A DNA stretch of 64,000 nucleotides from Muricea muricata (lineage: Eukaryota > Cnidaria > Anthozoa > Malacalcyonacea > Plexauridae): NCBI GenBank assembly GCA_963855995.1, contig OY979726.1:709001-773000 (forward strand), written 5' to 3'. Shown here piece after piece: positions 1 through 11,600 of this stretch (the first letter of the stretch is position 1; each line of letters starts with the position of its first letter). The position numbers and the translations under genes are program-made. The notes beneath the pieces were generated by a model. That model searched no databases and was not told where the DNA came from. It saw only the letters and a program-made list of their open reading frames with translations.

Positions 1-597
1 GGGTCGATTCAAAGAATGCTAGAACATGTGACAAGCGCTGTACCAGCTTCTCGACTTGCGTTGCACTGTCATGACACATACGGTCAAGCTTTGCCAAATA
101 TTCTGACAGGATTGAAGGTATGTTGTATTCTAGGTGAGACTCTACCAAATACAGGAAACATAATTTTGCTATCTCTTTGTTTTTAGTTTGGTATTACAAC
201 AGTCGATTCATCAACAAGCGGGCTGGGCGGTTGTCCGTACGCAAAAGGTGCTTCAGGAAATGTTGCTACAGAAGATGTGGTTTACATGCTGCATGGCATG
301 GGCATTAAAACTGTAAGAATTTTTTCTTTAATATTATTTTTTGCATTGCTTTATTATAAACCAACCGACTTCAGTTATATTGAACAATTTCTAAATGGTC
401 ATGCATTATCTATTAAACATAAATTAGTATTTGGTAGAATCCAACTGGAATGTATTTTATCTAGCGTTTGATTTTGACCACTCTCATTTAAGGGTGTTGA
501 TTTGGAAACCATAATCGAAGCAAGCAATTACATTTCAACAGTGCTCAAGAAACGTTCCGCATCAAAAGTTACGCTGGCTCATAATAGCAAATCATGA
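1..597 (+). CDS. HMGCL: HMG-CoA lyase, 3' end (partial)
   Basis: The last three coding exons are 1-117, 187-312 and 493-597, all phase 0, ending in TGA at 595-597. The enzyme splits HMG-CoA into acetyl-CoA and acetoacetate in the mitochondrial matrix (leucine breakdown and ketogenesis; family knowledge). Exon 1-117 has the metal-binding [12 protein letters not shown] block. Exon 187-312 has the lyase signature [14 protein letters not shown] with the active-site cysteine, followed by ATEDVVYML. The last exon ([14 protein letters not shown]...) matches the helical C-terminus of the family. The protein ends AHNSKS, so there is no canonical C-terminal SKL-type peroxisomal signal. The 5' part lies outside the window. 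It is convergent with ATP5IF1; a possible poly(A) signal AATAAA is at 747-752. Confidence 0.95.
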
Positions 598-1145
598 TAA
601 CGACATTAGAAAACGAGTTCGAAAGATGTTATCGTCGATTTCAGGTCACTTTTTACTGTAAGATTCCAAATTTCATTGCAAAGGTCAAAAGTTCATTTCA
701 GAATTCGCAAGTCGGTTTGTAAACAAAGGCAGTAATTGGTCCCCAAAATAAAAATGGCCAATCAAATGCTTAGATTACAAACCAGCTTGCAAATTCTGAA
801 ATGAACTTTGCCACGAAGTTTGGAATCCTACAGCGAAAAGTTAGGTGAAATTGACAATAATAAGTTGCTGTAGTTGTTATCATGATCCAGAGTTGCTGGT
901 AAGCTGATGTGCTGGTCTCAGTCTTTAAGCTGAAAATGTGTCAAAACATCACGGCCCAGAGTGTGTGGTATTTTAGAATAAGCTGTTGTAACTTGTCAGA
1001 AATATGAGAGACCTCGAATATTGAGGCCCAGCATATTTAACTGGGCAATTATCATACAAGGATAAAACAACAAAGACAAGCCATATAATATTTCTGCTAC
1101 CCATAAAAGTACAAATTATAATCAAATTCTGTTTAAGGATTATGC

Positions 1146-1151
1146 TTTATT
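1146..1151 (-). terminator. poly(A) signal AATAAA of ATP5IF1
   Basis: A canonical AATAAA on the minus strand lies about 130 bp after the ATP5IF1 stop codon. The sequence shows only the hexamer; its use is inferred from position. Confidence 0.5.
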
Positions 1152-1282
1152 TGCCAATGATTTAGAGAAAAATTAATAGGGCAAAACACTGAGTTCATAA
1201 ACAATGCTGACAAAGTCAGCTCAATCCTTGAGACATGTCTAGTATTTGAGCAATATTTCAGCCAAATAGACATGTTTGGCAA

Positions 1283-2373
1283 TCAGTCTTTCTTGTCTTC
1301 AACTTCTCTCATTGTCTCAATGATTTTATTTTTCATCTTCTTAGCTCGTTCGATTGCTTCCTCGTGTTTCCTGATGCTTTCTTTATGCAGCTGAATCTCG
1401 TCTTCATGGTTTTTAACTGACTCTCGGTGATGGTCGCGCAATGCCTGTAACTGTTCTTGTTGCTAGAAAATGAGCTTAGTTTGTTGTAGATGTTTCATAG
1501 ATGAGTTTTGCTGAATGTTAAACTAATGGTTAGGGCCAGGCCAAAAGAGGATGAGTGTTTGCAGTTACTTGAGACTTTCCCAACACAATCATTCAAATAA
1601 AAACATGCTCAAAACACATATTCTTGTATTTTGTAAGCTTAAAATGTAACATTAACTTTTTGTGACTGCTAACTCTCAACTTTGTTTGACCTGACCTTTA
1701 GTATGAACAGTACAGATTTCCTCAGATGGTATCATATGTTCAAGGGGGCCATGGTGGAAAGTTTGCTTTTCCTGTGTCAGAGATTGTGATTCTACTGCAC
1801 CAAAATATACTGACATGGCTGTATGCCACGCCAAAGATGTCTGGCACAACTGACCAAGGCAGGGGGGGGGTGATTATTTTGAAATGTGAAGTCCTTTCAA
1901 CCTACCTTTTTACGGAAGTATTCTTCCTCTCTTGCTGCCTCCATCTTACCAAATGCACCACCAGCAGTCCTAGACAAAAAATAGAATTCAAAAAATATTG
2001 TCGGGGGGGGGGGGGGTCAGCAATATTTTGCCAAGAACCTTTTTGTACAAGCAGAGCACTGTCATTACAAAATACGACAGTTTATTTGAGAAATAAACAC
2101 ATCAAACCTTACGGAACCGCCGCCACCACCGCCCTAATAGTAAACAAAGAAAGAAATCATTGCTTTACAAACCAAATTTGCAAGCATGATGGATGGGGGT
2201 AATTAGTCAAAATTGATGTAATAGTACAAAAATTACAAGATATTTTGAAGTGTATTTAAACTGCAGACCTTTCCCTCTCCGCTGCCGTATTCACTGGTCA
2301 TTGTCCTCACTTTTGGACGGAGAAAAACTAAAGATTGCCTCACAATATTGATTCGTCTTGCAACGTGCGCCAT
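1283..2373 (-). CDS. ATP5IF1: mitochondrial ATP synthase inhibitory factor 1 (IF1)
   Basis: There are four coding exons, 2373-2269, 2133-2108, 1969-1906 and 1462-1283, totalling 375 bp (124 aa plus stop). IF1 binds F1-ATPase at low pH and blocks ATP hydrolysis (family knowledge). Residues 1-25 (MAHVARRINIVRQSLVFLR...) are basic and lack acidic residues, as in a mitochondrial presequence. A glycine run (GGGGGSVR) and GGAFGKMEAAREEEYFRKK form the inhibitory segment. QQEQLQALRDHH carries the paired histidines expected of the pH switch. A long charged antiparallel coiled-coil helix follows (HEDEI...HKESIRKHEE) and ends EDKKD. The C-terminal helix looks somewhat longer than in vertebrate IF1 (about 106-109 aa). 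Intron 2 has a 14-G run at 2003-2016. Confidence 0.95.
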
Positions 2374-2622
2374 TTTGGAACCGCTACAGAAAAACGTTCA
2401 ACTACCCCCCCGTAAAACAAGCCGCAGATATTATGTCCGAGTTGGTTTTGCAAAATTTCCAGGGGGGAAGCTAAATTGCCTGAGGTGTCTCCGGATGTGC
2501 CTGCTTGACGAAGGCTATATCGTTTATGGCGTTCAAAAAACGAGTAAAACTCAAATGAAAATGACGATTTTTTGTGCTATAAAGGAAAGGGCTTAACATA
2601 GGCTACGTGTTGATGCAGCAGA
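2374..2622. promoter_or_regulatory. shared head-to-head promoter, ATP5IF1 / OSBPL1A
   Basis: Only 249 bp separate the ATG of ATP5IF1 (minus) from that of OSBPL1A (plus), so both 5' UTRs and core promoters must lie here unless there are undetected upstream exons. I see no clear TATA box. This is inferred from gene geometry. Confidence 0.6.
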
Positions 2623-5600
2623 ATGTCCGAGAAGAGAGATGAGAGGGGTGAAAAGCTCATCACAGCCGCGAGAAGGGGTGACCTTCATGTACTCTTGGTG
2701 AGTTCTGATTTTGGCACGCAAAGTTTTGTCTGTGAAATTGCACACCGAAAGCTCTCGAATTCATGCAGTTTGTACAATTCTTTTTGTACTTTCATGTGCT
2801 TTTCCAATTTTCTCGATCGGTCGTTTTCCCAAGGTGTGCCAGGTATTTATTAAACGTGTTTCAAGCACAAGTACGCTTGATTGTTGCTGAAATATATTCA
2901 TCGCAACGACTGATTACATTGATGATTTCGCCTACTCAATGTGAAATCTTGAACAGACTAGAGAAGAAAAAATACTGTAATAATAGTGTTTTATTGCTAG
3001 AACATTCTGGACTGTACCATTTGTGTCTGTGAAGCAAATGGGACCAGCGATAAAGGTCAAATTATACATAAAGGCGAGTGTTTTCTTCTGGTCAGGCGGT
3101 TTTAATTGCCCTTTGTCGGAATGATTATGATTATGAGGAAGGGGAAAATTTGTTTGTAGATTTTTATCCCTGGAGATGTTCCAGTTTGTGTCCAAACGAG
3201 AAGTCAACACTACAATCAGTTTGAAAATATTTTAACTTGTTGCAAAAGCCAACTTGAGGCAAACATTAAGTGATTACTGGAAAAGCTTTATGTAAACAGA
3301 ACGGCTTTGCTCTCTCAAATGTGAAGAGTGGACATAAAGAAATCGCCTTTCTTGCAAAGATGCTAGTTTCAAAGGAGTATCAGCGAGTGGCAATGAACTA
3401 TCGCTGAGAAAACATATAAAAAACAAGCTTTGTTGTCAACTGAACATTGGCATAAGTAAAACTCTTAAAATCATGGGGCTTATAAAACATGAAACAGAAG
3501 AGAAGCTAGATTGTTCTTTTTAAGGATATTCAGTGTACAATGTGCACTTGAGTATAATTGTGCTGGATTTTTTGAACAAAATACTGTATTGTCCTTTTTT
3601 GTACATGGTTCATTTTCTAGGTAGAAGTGCTGCATTTGTAGTTTTATTTTTGTTTTCTAAGAAGTAATTTGACACTAGATTTTTGCACAGCATGACAAAT
3701 AAAGTTTGAGTAATTATTCTCTTCATAGGTAATCTAGCAGTGCCACCCCCCACACGCCCCAAAATCTCTCGAAAAGGGCTAATGGTTATGGAACTGATCC
3801 AATCACACCATATTCGTTCATTTGTCAGCAAATGTTTTTTGGTCACTGCATAGAAAATGTCTGCCTGTGTAATATAATATTTCATGTGCACAATTTATTT
3901 TTAATATATGGTCTCTCTGCCCAACCACTAATCTGCCCAATCACTAATCCTATTATGAAGCATCCTTGTTATTAAGACATGGTGAACTATGCAAATTTAC
4001 AAACTAAACTACAAGAAACAAATAGAGTCGATAATTCCCAGAGTGTTTATTTTAAAAACATATGCAGACGGATAATCCATAGCAAGAATTATAATTGGGT
4101 TATGTGTCTGCTATTTTTATGCATTAACAAATTGTTTGACATTGGCTGTGCATTGAAATTGCAATGTAGAAGGCTTGCAAATAGTTAAAATTAATTTTTA
4201 AGGGGATCATCAATGCTAAAGAACCATCAAGCGACCTCAATGTCAATTATAAAGGTAAGAATCCCAGTACTAAATGTTGGCTGTGGTCTGAAGTTGACAA
4301 AACCACTTTTCATTATGATGTTTTGAATCACTTGAAACTTTCCATAAATTACTGAATAAGCTTTCTTTCATTGAAGAGAAAATGATTTTAACCTGTCAAA
4401 ATCATTTTTGAAAGATCCAAAATTTCACCTACCCTGTTGCACTTTCCTACAATATCTGAAATTAATAATTGCTGACTTCACTTGATGTCTTGAAATCAGT
4501 TAAAACTTCACAGAAACGACCGAATTAGGCTTCTTTCATGAAAAACATTGGAACTGTCAATTGAAAACACCTTTGACAAAACATGTTCAAAATATATTTT
4601 GCCTTGATATCTGCAGTGAGTTTTGATAACTTGACATGAAGTCTTGTAATCACTTGAAATTTTTCGTAAAATCATTTTTAGCTACTTAAAATAATCTGGT
4701 AAATCTCCCAAATTTCCCCTTTGTGACAGGACAAATAAAATCTTCATTTGGATGGACTGCCTTGCATATGGCTGTACATTCTGAAAATCATGAAATAATG
4801 GAGGCATTGATAACGGTATGTTGTACAAACAGCAAGCTATCCAATTTATTTAATGTGTTTGCACAAGCATTTCCAAGATTATAACTACTTATGCACAGAG
4901 AGAAATGGCAATCGTACCAGTATAGCAAACATTTACAAATATGTGCAAAAATTTGGCTGTCCCAATATACAATTGAAGCTACATTGTTTATGGCCAAAAG
5001 CTCTGTTAAAGTTAACAGATAAGATTAGAATGCATTTTTATCTGTAACTCTGTTGCCTTGCATATAGGCTGGAACGAATGTAAATTTGAAAACTGATTGT
5101 GGTGAAACAGCTTTGCATAAAGCAGCTATGATTGAAAAACAGGTTTGGTTTTTTCTCTCAAAAAAACTACCTTGTCAGTAACTGTCATGGCTTTGTAAGG
5201 CCGGTGCTCGCTTGAAATTGAATTATATGCATTTTATTACTGATTTTAAACAGGAGTTTGTCAAAACGTTGCTTGAAAACAACGCAAATCCCCTGATTGT
5301 TAACAGCGAGGGAAAAACAAGCTCACAGTTAGCCAAGAACGATGCAGTGAAGAGTTTATTACAAGGTAATTCTACAAGCAGATGAAAAGAATTGAACAAA
5401 CTGACAAAAAGACTAAATTGAAGCCTCAGGCAATATCAATGTTTCCCAGTTTGTCCTCCTCAGGAAACATTGTGGCAGAAACAAACAATATTTTGTGGCT
5501 TGGCCGCATGTTTTGAGTAGGAGAAACATTGTCTGTATGATGAGTATCTTGCAAAGGATATTTCAGAAGGTCTGTTCAAGCAAGATCTATTTAAGACCTG

Positions 5601-8600
5601 TCTATGTCTTACAGAAGCAGAAAGACAAGAAATGGATAAGATCCAAAGACATTTCTTTGCTGCCGCTCGAGAAGGAAACATCAAGCTACTAAAAAGTTTG
5701 GTAAGTTGGGATTCATCGTTTAGTAAATCGACCAACACATGCCTTAACCAGATTTTCCTGTTCTCTAGCTTTTTGGGGAATACCCGCCAGACATCAACTG
5801 TACAGACGATCAGGGCAACACCGCGCTACACTTGGCTGCGTATAGGTAGGATGAACGAGAAAAGAAGTATCACAATATTACCTAAACTTAACGAATGGCC
5901 AAAAATGATGAGTTGTTACAGCTCTCTGAAAACAGAATGCTTTTTTTTATCAAATATAAGATGAAACAAATTCCTGAAATCGTCACCTTGTAAATATTTG
6001 AGAAACCAGACACAGAATTCTGGTGATATTTCAACTTGATTTTCCCGCTTCTGATTTTTGGTCAGATATGAAGAAACTTCTATGGAAATTTCTTTTAGAC
6101 GTTGCCCCGAATTCCAAATGGAATCAATTGGAATTCTCGTAGAAATCTAAATTTTCCAGTGGAATCTACTGATTAAACCTCGCATGTGAAAAGTAATGTA
6201 AAATTCTATTTTTTTCGCGCAGAGGGAAGAAAGAAGTTGCGGTAATGTTGCTGCAGAATGGTGCAAATCCAGCATTAAAAAATAACAGTGGTATGACACT
6301 CCTTCAATGTATCATTGAGAATAATTTGTATGGGTAGAACTGAATCAGGGGAAGAAGCACTGACGGTTAGAGCGTTGCATCTCAGTAAAGTTGGGCGGTA
6401 TACCAGTATTCTAAGACCCCGTTTACACTATGGCAAAAGATTCCTGATTCGCCGCTAATCCGGAATGTTTTGACATCGGATTCGTTTCACCGTTTTCACT
6501 AAGGAACATGAATCCGACACAAAATTATCACAGATAGATTATGAATCCGGAACTTTCGAATGCGGAAAGGTTTGTAGGATCTTTGTGTCCGAGAAAATTT
6601 GAATCCGACAAAACTTCTCGTGTTAACTCTTTCCGTAAAAGAATTTTGTGAATTTGCTTTCTTGTATTGTTTTCGAATATATTGTCCCTCAATTTCAACT
6701 ATCAAAATCGGTCAAAAAATCACAAAATAAGATTGGTAGAGTCACGGTTGTGTGTTCATCTTTTTATTTGAACTACAAGAATAGTTCACAAACGAAAAAC
6801 AAACACGTTGTATGTGTGATAATCCAAACACGAGTAGGAGGACTTCCGATTTCCAAACACAGCGAGTGGAGTTGAAAGTATAAGGCGAAGCCGAGTGTTT
6901 TTAACGAACGTCGAGTTGTTTGAAGGTACTTCTCAACGAACCAGTGTTAGGCGTGATAACGAACGAGAAAGCTAGTCTAATTTATGTAATATCTTCCTCC
7001 GATTTCTAAGCGTTTTCCGCGCTATCCATTTTCTTTGTTCATTGCTTTATGAATTATTACTGAGCTTGAGGATGATGTTTTAGGTCAAACAGCATTGCAC
7101 TTGACTGATGATGTGAAAATGAAGAAACTCCTTGATGTTCAACCATTGCAGGTTATTAATACTCATATAAATAAACTGTAGAATCTTTATGATTCCTGCT
7201 GAACAGACCTGGAACTACTGTAACTTCCGGAAGCGAATCCATTTTCCTTTTTCCAATCACTTACATCTTATTTTCCTGTAAAAAACTTGTTAAAACTTAG
7301 CAATCATGTTTACTAAACAAAATTATAAGTCCACCAGAAATTGGCAAATGAAGTCAATAATTTTTTAGTAGTTTAGCTCGAAAAACGGATTACTGTTTGA
7401 CATCTAGCGGCAGTACACTTTCACCTGGTCATCTATTAGTTTCATTGGCATTTACCTCCTAAGACATTATATAATATCTTACTTTCCAGATTTCCCGAAG
7501 CAATTCATTCCGTAAATCAACAAAGTCATTCAAGGTATGACAAAGAATTGAATCAAACTATTATTTTGATAAGTCCCGCACCTAATTTCCCTCCGTTTCG
7601 CTGGCTATATTTTAGCGATCTTTATAAAATATGCTGTTGTTTATGGTAAAATATGCTGGATTTCGTTTTTCGCAAGGTTTGGCAAAGAGTCGCGCCAAAG
7701 TTTGAAGGATATCTTTTGAAGAAATCGCGCTTTTTTGGTTGGAAGAAATACTGGGTGGTTCTCGATAACGGCGTAATATCTTGGTTTTCTAAAAGGTAAT
7801 TTTTGAATCACTTTAACTGTTTACTACAACAACAATTGAGTATATATCACGTTGGTCACTTCAAACAGACATGCTTTACCCAATATGAGTTACTTCTTCT
7901 TAAATCGGTTCGACTATTAAAGCCGTTTTCCACTTCAACCGTGTGGTAGCAAAACGCAGCGTCGGTATTTTATTCTAGACAATTTATAATGAAATCACAA
8001 ACGGCTTTACAACTACACATGATCATACTTCAGCAAAAATGTTAAATTTTTTTCGTATTGTTTCATTCTAGGGTAGATTCCGTCAGTGGTGTGAAGCGGC
8101 AAGGTTTGAGACATCTGGAGAATTCTGTTTTCGCGGTAGGTTTTTCGTAGTTTTTTTTTATTAAATCATATTTACTTGGGCAACATGGCTATGCAATCAT
8201 ATATAGCATTGTCACGTGTGCAGTTCTAAATTATTGCTACGTGAATTTTTTAGGTTTCCAAGAGAGACGAACATAAAATCAAAATGCAATTTTCGGATAA
8301 CTCAATTCTGATTTGGAGCGTTAAATCTGGTGGAAATGCTGTATCTAGACAGGTATATATGTTTAGTTTAGGTTCTTTCTGTAGTAACACTGGATCAATA
8401 AGAGATGATTCTTACTGGACCTCTAGGAAGAACAGTTTAGAACTGATAGCGCTATCCAGTATAAATAAAGTTAGTTTAGTTTAGGTTTCCTCCTGTAGTA
8501 ACACTGGATCAATAAGAGATGATCCTTACTGGACATCTAGGAAGAACAGTTTAGAACTGATAGAGCTATCCAGTATAAATAAAGTTAGTTTAGTTTAGGT

Positions 8601-11600
8601 TTCCTCCTGTAGTAACACTGGATCAATAGATGATCCTTACTGGACCTCTAGGAAGAACAGTTTAGAACCGATAGAGCTATCCAGTATAAATAAAGTTAGT
8701 TTAGTTTAGGTTTCCTTCTGTAGTAACACTGGATCAATAAGAGATGATCCTTACTGGACCTCTAGAAAGAACAGTTTAGAACTGATAGAGCTATCCGGTA
8801 TAAATAAAGTTAGTTTAGTTTAGGTTTCCTCCTGTAGTAACCCTGGATCAATAAGAGATGATCCTTACTGGACCTCTAGGAAGAATAGTTTAGAACCGAT
8901 AGAGCTATCCGGTATAAATAAAGTTAGTTTAGTTTAGGTTTCCTCCTGTAGTAACGCTGGATCAACAAGAGATGATCCTTACTGGACCTCTAGGAAGAAC
9001 AGTTGAGAACTAATAAGGGCTATCCGGTATAAATAAAGTTAGTTTAGTTTAGGTTTCCTCCTGTAGTAACACTGGATCAATAAGAGATGATCCTTACTGG
9101 ACCTCTAGGAAGAACAGTTTAGAACTGATAGAGCTATCCAGCATAAATAAAGTTAGTTTAGTTTAGGTTTCCTCCTGTAGTAACGCTGGATCAACAAGAG
9201 ATGATCCTTACTGGACCTCTAGGAAGAACAGTTGAGAACTAATAAGGGCTATCCGGTATAAATAAAGTTAGTTTAGTTTAGGTTTCCTCCTGTAGTAACA
9301 CTGGATCAATAAGAGATGATCCTTACTGGACCTCTAGGAAGAACAGTTTAGAACTGATAGAGCTATATCCAGTATAAATGAAGTTAGTTTAGTTTAGGTT
9401 TCCTTCTGTAGTAACACTGGATCAAGATGATCCTTACTGGACCTCTGGGAAGAAAAATTAAGAATTGATAAGCTATCCAGTATAAATAAAGTTTTAACAA
9501 ATGATATATTACATTTTCAGTCTTGGCTCAACTCCTTGCACGAACATCAAGCATATAGCACGTATTTCATCAACCAACATTCAGGCCTAATTGATGACGA
9601 GCTGGAAGACGATATCTTGCCAGTGGAAACTATGGAAAATGCTCTGAAGGCAAGTGAAGGACAACAATTGAAATATGTTGATTTCAACGTTTGACTTGGT
9701 AAATTATATCGTTATTCTAGGGTGCTCAAGCCCATCAAAATCTTCTAAAGAAACAAGTATCGCTTGTGGAGGAACTACTGAACGGACTTAGCGAAGACTT
9801 GAAACGATCCAAAAGTGAGTTGATTATTTAACCTGTGTAAGAGCTATACAAATTCGTTTTTATTGAATAACGGTATTTCTTTTCTCCCATGCTTTATCAG
9901 ACACTCCTCCGATGCTTTATTAGGTACTTACTTTTCTCCCATGCTTTATCAGGTACTTTTCTCCCATGTTGTATTAGGTACTTTTCTCAGCATCAAAGAG
10001 AAGTTAACCCAAGTCTTGGCGTCTGCTAAAGAGATGTACAGTTCTCTCAACCATTGTTTAAGTCTGGTTTCACAGCAAGAAGAGGTGGGTAACTTGTGCT
10101 TTATGACGTCATCATTTAAAGGTGTCAATGACATTGAACTATAAGTGAACTGGAGTGATATATGGGGAGGGGTAACTAACTTGATTAGTGATTTGTGGAT
10201 TGATATTTTGCGCTCGTCCATCCCTCGAATCCTGCTCCTTATTTTTTCCAGGCACGCAGGTTGCAGCTTGATGACGAGGCAGAACGACGGCGTGTACTGG
10301 AGGATGCGCTTCATGTGTTAGCTGCCGAACATCATGTACTCTCGTCATCGCTTGCACAGTTGCCTGAAGTACGAAATATCCGTAAACAGAAACTTTAAAT
10401 TCCGTCTCTTTTACACGTGACAAAACCTCTAAACCGTGCTAAAAATAACACTGGGTCAATAAGAGATTTTCCTTACTGGGCCTCTAGGAAGAACAGTTTA
10501 GAACTGATAGAGCTATCCAGTATAAATAAAGTTAGTTTAGTTTAGGTTTCCTCCTGTAGTAACACTGGATCAATAAGAGATGATCCTTACTGGACCTCTA
10601 GGAAGAACAGTTTAGAACTGGTAGAGCTATCTAGTAGAATTAAAGTTAGTTTAGTTTAGGTTTCCTCCTGTAGTAACACTGGATCAATAAGAGATGATCC
10701 TTACTGGACCTCTAGGAAGAACAGTTTAGAACTGGTAGAGCTATCTAGTAGAATTAAAGTTAGTTTAGTTTAGGTTTCCTTCTGTAGTAACACTAGATCA
10801 ATAAGAGATGATTCTTACTGGACCTCTAGAAAGAACAGTTTAGAACTGATAGAACTATCCAGTATAAATAAAGTTAGTTTAGTTTAGGTTTCCTTCTGTA
10901 GTAACACTGGATCAATAAGAGATGATCCTTACTGGACCTCTAGCTAATTCATCATTGATTCATCTTCAGTCCTCCGGCAAGGTGTCAAGCTGGGAAGCGA
11001 GCGAAGCTGAAGAGTACTACTCTCCTCAAGAAGAACTCGATTTTCTGTCCGCCAGTGACCAGGAAGAGAACGATGACTACGCCGTTCAGAAGCCTGTTGT
11101 CAATGGCAACAATGGCGTAGAACACGAAGCAAATGCCTTGAACCACAGCGAAGGAAACTCGGCATCCCCTGAGTTCACTGTAGCTAATGATACGACCTTC
11201 GAGTTGCCTGAAGGCAGACACAGGTAAGACTGTAATGGCTTGTTATCGCCACCAACCTATACGAAATGACTTTTGGTATAATACAGCGCAGCACAGTACA
11301 ATAGAACACAGCACAGCACAAAACAACACACTCATCAGTACATCTCACAGCACCACAGATATCTCATATACACTAGATAGCGCATCTGTATATCAAAAAG
11401 TGAGGTTAAAAACCTCAGCGGTATCTCCTCATAACAATAGGCGGCGGGCATATTGGTCGTTCCCACTCATTAAATAAATGCTACAGAAAACACTATACTT
11501 TTCTGCGTTTGTGTATGAAATACTTTTTAGCTGCATAAAAGAGGACTTACTGTCAGCTTTGTCCATTTCCGCAATACAAAATACACAAATTATCATGCTC

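Noticed and set aside
1726-2202. 158-codon plus-strand frame
   Set aside because: It runs antisense through ATP5IF1 exons and the poly-G runs, with no homology; the minus-strand gene explains the region.
8361-9492. Hammerhead ribozyme (retrozyme) within the 114-, 80- or 77-bp units
   Set aside because: Tandem repeats of this size in animals can carry hammerheads, so I looked for CUGANGA plus GAAA on both strands. The closest match is CTGATAGAG in the forward 114-bp unit, which has one base too many. GAAAC occurs only on the other strand. No complete core was found.
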